From Zelonia costaricensis (taxonomy: Eukaryota > Euglenozoa > Kinetoplastea > Trypanosomatida > Trypanosomatidae): DNA of 64,000 bases. The DNA lies in assembly GCA_030849075.1 (NCBI GenBank), contig JASAOO010003531.1, forward strand, positions 1-64,000, in the 5' to 3' direction. Made by a program: the position numbers and the translations under genes. The notes beneath the pieces were generated by a model. The model did no database searches. It was not told the DNA's origin and saw nothing but the letters and a program-made list of their open reading frames with translations. How positions within the stretch are numbered: position 1 is the stretch's first letter; each line of letters begins with the position of its first letter. This document shows, one piece after another, positions 1 through 9,477 of this stretch.

Positions 1-573
1 GCGGTCGGCCACCTGCCACGACTTGATGCGGTACTCGGCTACGGGGTTCGTCACGAAGTTCTTCTCATACAGCGCCTCGCGGATGCGCTGCTGATCGCGC
101 TGCTGGCGCAGCTCGTCGTGCGAGTAGAGCTGGTTGCGCTGGAAGTCGCGCTGGAAGTACCGCTCGCGCGCCACGAACTTGGTGAAGTTGTTCCACGCCA
201 CCATCGTCACGAAGCACGTCCAGAAGGACCACCTCACCGACGTGCCCGTCTTGTTGAGGAAGCGGGTGTACAAGAAGTTGGCGAAGGCGGCGCCGCAGAT
301 GCTGGTGATGACCACCGGGGTGCACCGCACGTTCGTGTTGAGCACGGTGCGCAAGTTCCAGTGCGCCTCGCCCTCCTCAGGCTTGAAGACGCGCTCTACC
401 ACGCCGGCGTTGGGCACCTCCGTGTCCTCAAGAAAGAAGTCAAACTGGCGGAAGTTCGGTTCGAACCGGTTGTCCACCATGACCGTGGGCACGGAGCCGT
501 GCCAGTTGAAGGAGGTTGGCCCATTGGCCTTGCCAATCATAGAGTGGCCCTGCGCACCTGCACCGCCCGACAT
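1..573 (-). CDS. Conserved two-TM protein of unknown function, partial (C-terminus beyond window)
   Basis: The frame is open for 191 codons from ATG at 573 to the window edge, so the C-terminus is missing. I do not recognise the family. The N-terminal 80 residues are soluble and carry the run NWHGSVPTVMVDNRFEPNF. Two hydrophobic segments follow, at about residues 85-102 (TPVVITSICGAAFANFLY) and 114-133 (a Trp/Phe-rich stretch). After them comes a highly charged, probably helical tail with DELRQQRDQQRIREALYEKN. Two short TM helices plus a basic/charged tail would suit a mitochondrial inner-membrane or respiratory-complex accessory subunit, but that is inference from character only. A pyrimidine tract on the minus strand ends in AG at 592-593, giving a predicted 18-nt 5'UTR, which supports this start. 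Confidence 0.75.
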   Translation of the reverse strand, partial: MSGGAGAQGHSMIGKANGPTSFNWHGSVPTVMVDNRFEPNFRQFDFFLEDTEVPNAGVVERVFKPEEGEAHWNLRTVLNTNVRCTPVVITSICGAAFANFLYTRFLNKTGTSVRWSFWTCFVTMVAWNNFTKFVARERYFQRDFQRNQLYSHDELRQQRDQQRIREALYEKNFVTNPVAEYRIKSWQVADR

Positions 574-1985
574 GGTTATGGTGGCGGTGGTCTAGGAGGG
601 GTGCGTGAAAGAGTGGGTGAGGGGAGAGGAGGTCGGCGATGTGTGTGTGTGTGTGCTGAAGTGACTAGTGGGTGGCGCAGCACGGTGCACTCAAGCGGAA
701 CGTCCTCGTGACCGAGATCGCGGCAACAGAGGGACCAGAAGCGGCGGCCGCAGCGTAAAGAACAACAGCAGGAGAGGGAGGAGTGGGGAGAAGAGGAGGG
801 GGGAAGAGTACGCTAAGGGGACACCCGACACAGCACGCGACACGGCTCAGACTGTGCGAGTGCCTACTTCCACGCTAGCTAGTTAGCAAGAAGAAGAAAA
901 AGCGTGGAAACACTAGAGCTATGCTACGGGGGAGGCGGGTAGGCTCAGGAGAGCACTGTCGCACAAAAAAAAGGTGGTGCTTGTGAAGCAGCACGACTAC
1001 GTGCGATGGTGCTGCTACGTCTACGACGAGAAAGGCGCAGAGGCGGGGTGGTGAAGCGGAGGATGGCGAGTGGAGGCTCACGCACCAGCTGTACGTGCTT
1101 GAGTGTGCGAGAGGGGTTGGGTGTAGGGGCGGGATTGAAGAAGGGGTGGGGTGGGTGGAAGAGTGGGCACATCAGGAGGAGCTTGCCAGAATTATCCGCT
1201 CTGCACCCTCGAGGGGCCTCAGGGGAAGCGACGGCGGGCCCGGCGAAGAGAGAAGGTCGGCAATCAAGGCAGCGGAGACAAACGCCAACACGGCAAGCGC
1301 GGGAGCGTTGGCGACGTGGATCGCCTGCCACGCCGCAGAACCAGCGCAGCGGTGGGTGCGACAGCGGACCTCGTGCGCTGCTTCGTGAGAGGCGGGGCTG
1401 TCGGTGTGAGGCTGGCCGCGACAAGCCGCGCGGCCGGAGAATAAAGCCGGCATCTCCCTATTTTGTTTCTCTCTAGTTCACCGGCTATCGAAAAAAGGGC
1501 ATGGGGTGGGGGTGGGAAGCATGATAGTGTACATGGTGTGTCACGCAGCCGCCAAACGCAGGGGCAGCAAAACGACAACGACGACCTCTCACGAGCAAAA
1601 CAAAAAAGAAGGAAGAGGGAGAGAGAGAGAGCTGGAGCGGAGCACCAGCGACGCAGCAGGCGAGCGTGAGAAGAGCGCGACGCAGGCACCGGAAGGGCGT
1701 GCGTCTGCGTGCGGCGATTCTACATCGTCACGCAGCGGTGGGGGGAGGGGGACGGACGGAGAAAAAAAGAGCACGGAAAGGCATCTGCAGAAAGCCAGCA
1801 GGCGGCACCACGTGCGCCGTGCACGGTGTGTCGAGGGAGTGACAGGGTCATGCCGAGGGGCCTGTCCTGCGTCCTGCCTCGACGGCCTCAGACCTGGAGC
1901 ATCACACATACACACACACGCGCACGCGCACGCACGCACGCACGCACAGCTTCGCGTTTTCCACCTGCTACCGACTCCGCGATCC
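574..1985. other. Intergenic region between DRC1 and the partial gene
   Basis: About 1.4 kb with no credible gene. It should hold the DRC1 3'UTR and the splice/polyadenylation signals of the leftward gene. The plus strand is purine-rich (pyrimidine-rich on the transcribed sense strand). A CA/CG-rich microsatellite lies at about 1908-1947, just downstream of the DRC1 stop, and a TG tract lies near 641-655. Confidence 0.6.
1908..1947. repeat. (CA)n/(CGCA)n microsatellite
   Basis: Alternating CA passes into CGCA repeats in the 3' flank of the DRC1 gene. On the sense strand this is a TG/TGCG tract. Such tracts are common in Leishmaniinae UTRs. Confidence 0.8.
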
Positions 1986-3917
1986 TTAGTTGGCGTTATT
2001 CTGCATGACGAGGCGCGGTGGGGCGTACAGTTCGTAGTTGATGGCGCTGCTCATGTACTGCTGGATGAGGTCCTTGAGCTCCTTGTTCTGCGCCCGCATC
2101 GTGTCCGTCTCACCGATGAGCTGCTTGCGCTGCTGCAGCTGAGCGAGGTACTGGCTAAGACCGTCTTCGAGGGCGTCCCAGACTTGCAGGTGGCCCTTCG
2201 GCACCGTCTCGGCCATGTTGCGCCAGTACTCCTTCTCCGCAGCGCGCTGCTTCTCCGCGCTCCGGGTGGTGCTCGTGGCGAGCTGCTTGACGGTCGCCCC
2301 CGAGGCCGCCTTCGCTTGCGCCTCCTCGGCGGCGCGCTTACTGAGGAAGGCGTGCAGGGCTTTCAGCGCCTCCTGCGGGTTGATGAGCGCCACCGTCTCG
2401 TCCTCGTTCTCGACGACGAAGTACTCGAGCATGTCCTCCAAGTCGCTGGTGCGCTGCAGTTGCAGCGTCGTCAGGATGCCTTCGACGTCGGCCTGCTCCT
2501 CCGTCGCCCCCTCCACGGCCTGGATGGCGTCGTGCACGTTGGCGTCCACGAGGAAGGGCACCTGCGACTTGAGGATGCTGAAGAGCATCTGCGCCGCCTC
2601 CGAGAGGTCCACCTCCGGCGTCTCCTGCGGGCGCTCGTCGATCTCGTCCTTCTGGGCCTCGACCCCCATCTCCTCGCGCGGCCAGAAGCGGAGCGCCGGC
2701 GGCTGCCACGGCATCTGCAGCAGCTCCTCGTACACGACGCGGTCCGCCTGCAGGCACTCCTGCGCAAGGGTCTGGCACTTGTCGTGGTGCAGCTTCCACA
2801 GCTGCCGGTACTTGGTCTTGTCCTTCTTCTCGAAGGTGGCGAACTTGCCCTGGGTGTCGGTGTACTGCCGGTCGACGCGGTGCAGCTGCGACGTCAGCTC
2901 GTTGTTGGCGCGCTGGAAGCGCTTCTCGGCGTCCTGGTAGCGGGCGAGCAGCGTCGCCAGCGTCTCCTGCAGGCGTGCGATCTTCTTCTTGTACTGCGCC
3001 TGCGCGTTGCGGTTCTCCTTCACCCGCTCGCGCAGCACCTGCAAGTTGTACGTGAGGCGCTCGCCGTTGAGCAGGTAGTCCGCCTTGGACTTCTCGAGCT
3101 CCTCGCGCAGGGCGTGCACGTCGGACTGATGCTCGCGCTTCACATCGTTGAAGTCCTCGTAGCCGGACTCGTAGCGCGCGTCGAGCTGCTGCTGCGCCCC
3201 GATCAGCTTCTGCTCGCGTCGCTTGCGGTACTCGGTCTCCTTGGTGCGGCGCGTCTTGACGAGCTCGCGAATTTCCTCGGCGCACCGGTCCAGGTACGAC
3301 TTGCGCTCTGCCTCGTACGTCTTCTCAACTTCCTGCAGCTTGGTCGTGTACTGGTGCAGGTAGTCGTCGGTGCTCGTGCGCATCGTGTCAACGAGGCGTA
3401 TCACCTCGTCCTTGTTCTTCTTGAGTAGGTCCACGTACTCTTCCTCGCGCTCGTACAGCTGGTTGCGCAGCTCCGTGATGAGCCGCTCCTTCACCCCAAC
3501 AAGGGCGTCACACTCCTTGCGCTGCTCGGCCAGTGCGGCGTGCAGCTCTTGCGGGACCCCGAGGCGGTAGAGGGCCTCGAACTGGAGGTTGAGGGCACCG
3601 TGCTGGGCGTCGACCCCGCTGCTGCCCTGCGCCTCCGTGAGCTGCTGCTGGACGTCGCTGGCGTGTCGGCGGCGCTGCAGCTCCGTGGCCTCGGCGGCGG
3701 CGCGGATGTTCGTGGCGGCGGCGACGTTGGCGCGGTGCACGGCGGACATCTCGTACCGCGTGTCGAGCACCTTCTGCTCCGCAACCGAGCGGCTCGAGTT
3801 GGCGTTGGAGGAGCCCATGTTGGTGTCCCGCATGCCGCCGAGGGCGTGCAGCTTCCCCTGGATGCGGGAGCGCTGCGCATCGATGCGCTCCTCCTGCACC
3901 GGCGTCTGGTCCGCCAT
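1986..3917 (-). CDS. DRC1: Dynein regulatory complex subunit 1 (DRC1/CCDC164-like)
   Basis: The predicted product has 643 residues and is almost entirely charged coiled coil from about residue 110 to 400 (heptad-rich Glu/Lys/Arg/Gln). The C-terminal block reads TMRAQNKELKDLIQQYM near residues 606-622 and is followed by SSAINYELYAPPRL. This leucine/glutamine-rich motif followed by N-x-E-L-x-x-PP is the hallmark C-terminus of DRC1 (CCDC164). In that family the protein forms the base plate of the nexin-dynein regulatory complex on axonemal outer doublets, pairs with DRC2 and controls dynein activity. The N-terminal 100 residues are Ala/Gln/Ser-rich and less conserved. ATG at 3917 is preceded by a strong pyrimidine tract with AGs 6 and 11 nt upstream, so the 5'UTR is predicted to be very short. 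Trypanosomes use this complex for flagellar motility. Confidence 0.85.
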   Translation of the reverse strand: MADQTPVQEERIDAQRSRIQGKLHALGGMRDTNMGSSNANSSRSVAEQKVLDTRYEMSAVHRANVAAATNIRAAAEATELQRRRHASDVQQQLTEAQGSSGVDAQHGALNLQFEALYRLGVPQELHAALAEQRKECDALVGVKERLITELRNQLYEREEEYVDLLKKNKDEVIRLVDTMRTSTDDYLHQYTTKLQEVEKTYEAERKSYLDRCAEEIRELVKTRRTKETEYRKRREQKLIGAQQQLDARYESGYEDFNDVKREHQSDVHALREELEKSKADYLLNGERLTYNLQVLRERVKENRNAQAQYKKKIARLQETLATLLARYQDAEKRFQRANNELTSQLHRVDRQYTDTQGKFATFEKKDKTKYRQLWKLHHDKCQTLAQECLQADRVVYEELLQMPWQPPALRFWPREEMGVEAQKDEIDERPQETPEVDLSEAAQMLFSILKSQVPFLVDANVHDAIQAVEGATEEQADVEGILTTLQLQRTSDLEDMLEYFVVENEDETVALINPQEALKALHAFLSKRAAEEAQAKAASGATVKQLATSTTRSAEKQRAAEKEYWRNMAETVPKGHLQVWDALEDGLSQYLAQLQQRKQLIGETDTMRAQNKELKDLIQQYMSSAINYELYAPPRLVMQNNAN

Positions 3918-3922
3918 TGGGG

Positions 3923-3956
3923 CTATGCTAGGAGGTGGGAGGGGGAGGGGAAAGGC
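3923..3956 (-). promoter_or_regulatory. Predicted spliced-leader acceptor for DRC1
   Basis: The minus strand has a C/T tract over about 3931-3956, followed by AG at 3928-3929 and another at 3923-3924. Use of the first gives a 10-nt 5'UTR. The call rests on sequence pattern only. Confidence 0.5.
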
Positions 3957-4749
3957 AAGGGAGGGTTGGCGGTGGTGGCTGTGACCGATGGCGCAGTCTA
4001 ATGGGAGCAGCGAGTCGCACCACGCAGCCTTCTGTAAAGGGTGAAGGGGTGAGAGGTACTACTCGTTGGGGAGGGAAGGTGAGGGCGGGGGGGGGGCAGC
4101 GGACGTGGTGCACTCGTCGTCGTCCCGTGGCACAGGCTTGCGAGGCTCTGCAGTTGCTGCGCGTGTAGTTGGGGAGGGGGAGAAGGGGAAAGTGGGTTTG
4201 AAGCGATGAAGTGAAGCGGGAGAGGAATCGAATGCTTGACTGTGCTACACGAGAAGCAGGACAGAAGGCAGCAGCGTCGACACTTCGTCACGCCCGGGAG
4301 CAACGAAGACCAACGTAACAGCGGGTGACTGCGCCGACTCTCCATCCTGCCCGGCGCTTTCCGTTGCGGGTCGCTGTTCCTTCGCGAGTCGACAGGTCGG
4401 CTCCATCTTCTCCTGAAAAAGCGGAGAGAATCCCTCAAGCCGCTCAACACAAACCCGCACACGATGCAGAACCGGCCACATCACCTCCGCATCCGCGCGT
4501 CCATCACAAACACCTCAAGTGTCTCGACGCCGTCGCTGTCGGCTGTGGAGCCGCCCGCTAGCGCCTTGTTTCAGCTCAATGAGTGAAAGTTCGTTTTGCA
4601 CAAACGCGTGTGTGTGTGTATGCTTCACAGAGAGATTGTCGAGGCAGTTCGCGAAAAGAAAAAGGGAAAGCGTGGGAGGCAGACGAGGAAACACAGCGAC
4701 AACACGGAGCACGCAGCACCACCACCCGCTCCCAAGGGAGGCGAGAGGA

Positions 4750-4829
4750 GGGGTGGGGTGGGGTGGGGTGGGGAGTGCGGAGACGGTGNGGGGGGGGGGG
4801 GGGGGGGGGGGGGGAGTGCGGAGACGGTG
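4750..4829. repeat. GGGGT array, poly-G run and flanking 19-bp direct repeat around an N
   Basis: 4750-4773 is a five-fold G4T array. A 19-bp unit (GGGGAGTGCGGAGACGGTG) occurs at 4770-4788 and again at 4811-4829. The 22 bases between the copies are the undetermined base at 4789 and 21 Gs, part of a 25-nt G run at 4790-4814. The exact duplication either side of an N and a homopolymer looks like two read ends stitched without resolving their overlap. Confidence 0.85.
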
Positions 4830-6702
4830 CGAAATCGACAAGTGTGAGAACGACACGGAGGGCGGATTAAGCCACCGCGTGCACGCACGCATCAACGCAG
4901 GCACACGCAGTCACCCCACACAAACCAAAACAAAGCCGCACCGAAGCATTGCGGAGGCACAACCGAGCCCGGCGGATCAGATGCAGGAGGCGAGAAAAAA
5001 AAGACGGGAGGGGGGGGGGGTACGAGAGCGCGCCGGGGAGGCGGCAACAACGACCACGACAAGCCGCGAACACAAAGCCGAGGGGACACCATGGCGACGG
5101 CAGGCAGTCAAGTGAGCGAGACCGCCTCACCTTCACCCTGCACACCCGCCCTGCTTCGGCCCCTCCGTCTTTGCTCTCTCGTCGCCTCATCAGGATCGAG
5201 GGAGCAAAGAGGGAGGAGGAGGAGGCAAAGGTGTTTTCCTTCTTTTCTCTCTATGAGGTGTCCCCCTTCGTGTGCCGTCGCGGTTCGGTGGCAGCCGTGC
5301 CTCGGACTTCGCACCGCCCTCTGCCTCCTTGCAAGCATAGTCATAGACGGGTGCGCGCGTCTTGAGCACCTCTGCGCTGCTGCGGGGAAGAGATGGGGGG
5401 GGGGGCAAACAAAGAAAAGAAGGACAGAGGGGCACGGTTGTCTCTCTGACAAGTGCCCCCGCATCACCCCCGTCCAGCCCCTCAGCCGTTTCACCGTCGA
5501 CTCTGCGTACATGAAACGGGGCAGGGGAGAGGGAAGGTCAGGGAAGGCGGGGGCCGGAAACAGATGAGGAACGCAGACCGACGCGCTCCCCCGCTCAAAC
5601 GATTTCCCCGCCCTTTACCCCCACCCCACACGCAAGCGCAGCCAGCGGCGCAGACCGGCTGATGCCTCACAACCCTGCCCACCCCGCCAAGACGCGCACA
5701 CGTCTTCGACAGCAAACAAGACGGTCTAAAGCCACCAACCAGAGCCAAACGCATGGCCATCGCCAGCCAGCGTGCCCAAACGACACACCCAACACACACG
5801 CAAACCACAGGGAGATCAACGGGTGGGAAGGGCCAACAGCACCGAGGTGACCAAGAAGCAAGAAAAACACTCAGGCCCTTTTGCTGCCCTGCGCGGCACC
5901 CCCCCCTTCCCCTCGCCCCAACGTCCCAACAACACAAAACACTAACAGTGGAAGTCAGCGGGCGGAGGACAAACACGGGCAGGTACACACGACGCAGCTC
6001 TCCCTCCCCCTTTCCCTCTCCCTCTCTCTTACACACTCATCATAACGAAACAAAGACACAGACATGGGGAGACGAGAAACGCGCGCGATGGCGCCCCCCC
6101 CCCTCGGGGGTAGAGCGCCGCAGGTCCACCGACGACGCTAAACAGAGGTGACAAAGAAGGTGGAGGAGGGAGAGCTGGTGAGCGGCGAACGCAGGCCAGA
6201 TGGTCACAACAAAGGCGATGCAGATGCGGAGGGGGAGCGAGGTGGTGACGGAGCACGTGCACGAGGGCTTTGAGAAAGCTCACGGCTCGCCAAAACGCGC
6301 CGCGTGGTTGTCCACCTCTCACGCTCAACGTGTCCGCCCGTCTCCCCCCCTTCCCCGCAGCGACCCTTTCCGCGACCACGGCGGACGAGTGAAAGCTGGC
6401 CCCACAGGAAGCCGTAAACAACGAGGGAGAGGTGGAAAGACACAAAGAAGAAGCCAAAAACGAAGACATCGCCGGGTTTCACGCTTGGACGCAGAGCCGC
6501 CGCGGCGGACAGCGCTTCGGCAAAGAAAAAAGGGGCCGCATCGAGAGCGTCCTCCGGCGTGAACCGTCAGCCTGCTGCTCCCTCCTCTGTCTTGCCCCTC
6601 GCACCTCACGTGAAAGCGCGGTCTTTGTGCGCAGGCGCAGCCCCGTTCATCCAAGCGCGAACAAAAAGCGGTTCCATCCACACCGCACACCCACGCGCAC
6701 AA

Positions 6703-6726
6703 ACACACACACACACACACACACAC
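6703..6726. repeat. (CA)12 microsatellite
   Basis: An uninterrupted CA dinucleotide run about 190 bp downstream (in sense) of the stop of the zinc-finger gene, so probably in its 3'UTR. It is a TG run on the sense strand. Confidence 0.85.
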
Positions 6727-6912
6727 GCCGGCGCCTCAGGATTGCTCGATGCTCAAGTCTGTGCTGGTGCTGGTGGTGGACGCACATGGGCATACCGCTG
6801 CGCTGCACTGCCGCTCCGCGTCCGTGACACGTGAAACAAAGAAAACCAGGTTGACTTCTCTAAACCAGGGCAAGGGTAAGGGGCTGTGAAGGCAGCGGGC
6901 CCTCGTTCTGCC

Positions 6913-9255
6913 TCACAGGCCGCTGTCACGCGCGCCCCCGCCGCGAACCAGCGTCGTTTGGGGTGTCTCGTCCTCGAGCGAGGCAACGGGGTCGAAGAGC
7001 TGGACCCCGCGGGAACCGGAGAAGCCGCCGCGCATCTCGTAGAGCGACCCGCTCTGGACTGCCGAGGAGGCGTACGGCGACGCTGACAGGCCGAGTTCGC
7101 TGCGCTGGTTGCTCTTGGACGGCGTCTCGTCCACGTAGTACTTCGCCGGTGTGGCCGCCTCCGTGACGTGACACACGTAGCGGGCCAGCTCCGTGCCGGC
7201 GCACTCGGCGAGCCGCTGCTGCACGCTTGGCAGGTGCGCGTTTGCCTTCACGGCGAGCGCGGCGTACGGCACCGCCTCCAGCGACGGGTAGCGCGCGAGC
7301 TTCTCCATCACGCACACGAGCACGCTCTCCTGCGACGGGAGGCGCAGCAGCAGCCGACCCAGGGCGTTGAGGGAGGCAGGATCCTGCATAAAGTCAGCGA
7401 GGGCGAGCAGCTTGTCGGACAGCTTGTCCTCCATCATGCGCAGCGCGGCCGTCAACGGGATCGACGGCAGCGGCTGGGGCAGCGAGGACGACCCCCGCAG
7501 CGCCCCGCGCGAGCCCTCGGCGGCGCAGTGGTGGCACTGGCACCGGAAGTACGCGTACTGCGCCGTCTCGGTGAGGTCAGCGGCCATGGGCGGGTGGTGG
7601 GCCGCGCAGTGGGCGCACAGCGGCACGAGCGCCTCGCCGTGGTGCAGGCTGTAGACGTACATGAGCTGGTACGGCGTGTTGGCCCGCCCCGCGGCGGCGT
7701 CGTCGCTGGCAGCGGCGGCGGTGGCTGCGTGCGCGGTGCAGGCGCGCGACTGCGGCTGCGGCTGCGGCTTCTCGGCTGCCTCGGCGCCGCGCATGCGGGG
7801 GTCGTTGAAGGCCATCTCGAAGAAGCAGTTGACGGCCTCCACGTAGGCGGCCGGGTTCTGCACCGTGGCGAGCGTGTGGATGAGCTTGTCCAAGAGGACG
7901 GCGCTGAGCATAGCGATGTTGTGTGGGCACTGCTTGGCGAGGTGCTGCGTCAGGCGGTACACGGCGATCTGGGCGTCGGCCGCGCACGCGTTGGCGGCCA
8001 GCCCGCCTAGGATCTCGAGCGCGTCGAGCTGCAGGTACGTCTGCTGCACGCGCAGCAGGTCGAGCTCGGCCATCGTGGCGAGGGCCTCGCAGAAGACCCG
8101 CGAGAGGTGCGGCCGCGGCGCGCCGCAGAGCTGGTTGCGAATCGGCTGCAGCAGCGCGAGCTCGAAGCGGGTGTCCCGGATGCACTGCTGCAGGCAGCAG
8201 CCGCCGAGGTCCGTGACGGTGTGAAGCAGCCGGCTCAGCCGCTTCCGCTCCTCGCTGAGGCGGGCGTGCAGGATGCCGAGGGACGGCGCGCAGAGCTCCG
8301 CTGGCTGCTCCGAGGCCTCCTCCGGGATGAGGCGGCGCAGGCGGTCGGCCGCTGCCAGTGCGCGGGCAACGACGTGGACGAACGACGGCTGCAGCCGAAC
8401 CCGCCACGTGCAGGCGAGGTGGTATGCGGCGCACAGGCAGCGAGCCAGCACGTCACCGAAGAGCGGCGCCATGGTGCCCTCGACGAGCTTGAAGGCGTAC
8501 TGGCGCTCTTCCTCATCCATCCGCTCCTCCAGCTTGGCCAGCGCGAAGTGCAGCACGAAGTGGACGTACTGCACGAACGGGGCCGGGTCGGGCACAGCCC
8601 GAAAAGCGGACGGTGCAATCTGCAGGGTGGACAGCAGCGGGAACATGACCAGTGCGCTCATCACGATTCCGTAGTCCTCGACGCTGTCGATCGTGTCCAT
8701 GCACTCTGACAGGAGCGTCGTCAGTACGGTCATGTCGACGGCGCCGCTCGCGATTTCTTTGCCGAGCATGCGGTGGCTGAAGTGCAGCTCAGCAAGCAGC
8801 TCCATGTGCGCGCTGGCGTGCGGGCTGACGCACAGCACCTGCGAGCGCCGAATCCAGCCACCCGTGGCGATGCGGTAGTACTCGCACGACGCGTCCTGGT
8901 CATCCACGGCGGTGCTGACGACGCGCATGAGGCGCCCCGGGTACATGGGGGAGAGCCGGTATCCGTTGTGGCGCGGCCGCGTCTGCACCGCGGCGGTGGG
9001 GTCGTCGTAGCTGAGCAGCGGGTTGCGGATGACCACCTGCGGCTGCGGCAGCAGCTGCTCCTCCACGCTGAAGCACTTCGCGCAGAGAAGAAAGTCGCAG
9101 CCGGGGACAGCGCAGGCGAACCAGCGCACCTCCGAGCTGTTCGACTCGGCGCGGCACACGGAGCACTGCCGCCCGGTCGGCGCGGCGCGGAGCTCGCCGA
9201 AGTGGTGCTCCGGGTGGGAGCCGTGGCGGTACAGCTTGGGAGACGACGAGGCCAT
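6913..9255 (-). CDS. Zinc-finger protein with helical-repeat body, unknown function
   Basis: The predicted product has 780 residues. I chose the ATG at 9255; the open frame continues 177 codons upstream, but that extension is Pro/Ser low-complexity and overlaps the pyrimidine tract. The N-terminus carries a cysteine cluster C31-x2-C34, C48-x4-C53 and C58-x2-C61 with His17/18, spaced like a C1-like or ZZ-type treble-clef finger. A compact region around residues 95-140 (RLMRVVST ... GGWIRRSQVLCVSP) may be SH3-like. Most of the rest is Leu/Ala-rich helix, as in armadillo/HEAT-type solenoids. A second Cys/His cluster (CAHCAAHHPP ... CQCHHC) sits at about residues 545-575. The C-terminal 80 residues are Ser/Gly-rich and probably disordered. 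I do not recognise a named family. The fingers suggest protein or lipid binding, but the function is unknown. Confidence 0.75.
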   Translation of the reverse strand: MASSSPKLYRHGSHPEHHFGELRAAPTGRQCSVCRAESNSSEVRWFACAVPGCDFLLCAKCFSVEEQLLPQPQVVIRNPLLSYDDPTAAVQTRPRHNGYRLSPMYPGRLMRVVSTAVDDQDASCEYYRIATGGWIRRSQVLCVSPHASAHMELLAELHFSHRMLGKEIASGAVDMTVLTTLLSECMDTIDSVEDYGIVMSALVMFPLLSTLQIAPSAFRAVPDPAPFVQYVHFVLHFALAKLEERMDEEERQYAFKLVEGTMAPLFGDVLARCLCAAYHLACTWRVRLQPSFVHVVARALAAADRLRRLIPEEASEQPAELCAPSLGILHARLSEERKRLSRLLHTVTDLGGCCLQQCIRDTRFELALLQPIRNQLCGAPRPHLSRVFCEALATMAELDLLRVQQTYLQLDALEILGGLAANACAADAQIAVYRLTQHLAKQCPHNIAMLSAVLLDKLIHTLATVQNPAAYVEAVNCFFEMAFNDPRMRGAEAAEKPQPQPQSRACTAHAATAAAASDDAAAGRANTPYQLMYVYSLHHGEALVPLCAHCAAHHPPMAADLTETAQYAYFRCQCHHCAAEGSRGALRGSSSLPQPLPSIPLTAALRMMEDKLSDKLLALADFMQDPASLNALGRLLLRLPSQESVLVCVMEKLARYPSLEAVPYAALAVKANAHLPSVQQRLAECAGTELARYVCHVTEAATPAKYYVDETPSKSNQRSELGLSASPYASSAVQSGSLYEMRGGFSGSRGVQLFDPVASLEDETPQTTLVRGGGARDSGL

Positions 9256-9257
9256 GG

Positions 9258-9322
9258 CTCGCGCGGGTGCGACGAACGTGGGAGTTGGAAGAAGAAGGAG
9301 AAGGGGAGGGGAAGGAGGGAGA
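9258..9322 (-). promoter_or_regulatory. Predicted spliced-leader acceptor, almost leaderless
   Basis: A long C/T tract on the minus strand (9286-9322) is followed by no AG until 9258-9259, only two bases before the ATG at 9255. If used, the mRNA would be spliced leader + CC + ATG. Confidence 0.45.
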
Positions 9323-9456
9323 ACTGACGTTATGCACAGGCGCAGCGGCGCGACCGCTTCTATAAGGAGGCAAGCGGGGAGCGGGGAGCAACCGAGGCAG
9401 AAGGAACGGAAAGGAACGGTGTTGCACCGGATGAGAGCGCCGTGGCCGCGCGTGAT

Positions 9457-9477
9457 GGGGTGGGGTGGGGTGGGGGT
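9457..9477 (+). repeat. GGGGT array, G-quadruplex-capable
   Basis: Four consecutive GGGG blocks are separated by single T residues on the plus strand, which is the template strand for the leftward transcription unit. A similar array lies at 4750-4773. Confidence 0.75.

Larger units (their letters stand above)
3918..6912. other. Long intergenic region with G-rich repeats and a sequence gap
   Basis: About 3 kb with no ORF I can support on either strand. It contains a GGGGT array, a 25-nt G run and the single undetermined base I noticed in the window (4789). There is also a CA microsatellite at 6703-6726. The remainder is purine-rich on the plus strand. It should hold the 3'UTR of the gene at 6913-9255 and the 5' region of DRC1. 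The length is unusual for neighbouring genes in a polycistron, and a short gene or ncRNA could be hidden. Confidence 0.5.

Noticed and set aside
457..468. CGGTTCGAACCG resembling a tRNA T-loop
   Set aside because: It is a palindrome inside the coding sequence of the partial gene; no acceptor or anticodon stem can be drawn around it.
1506..3428. Long plus-strand open frame (640 codons) opposite DRC1
   Set aside because: It is the antisense shadow of a GC-rich gene: Leu/Val/Arg/His-rich repeats with no domain, on the non-transcribed strand.
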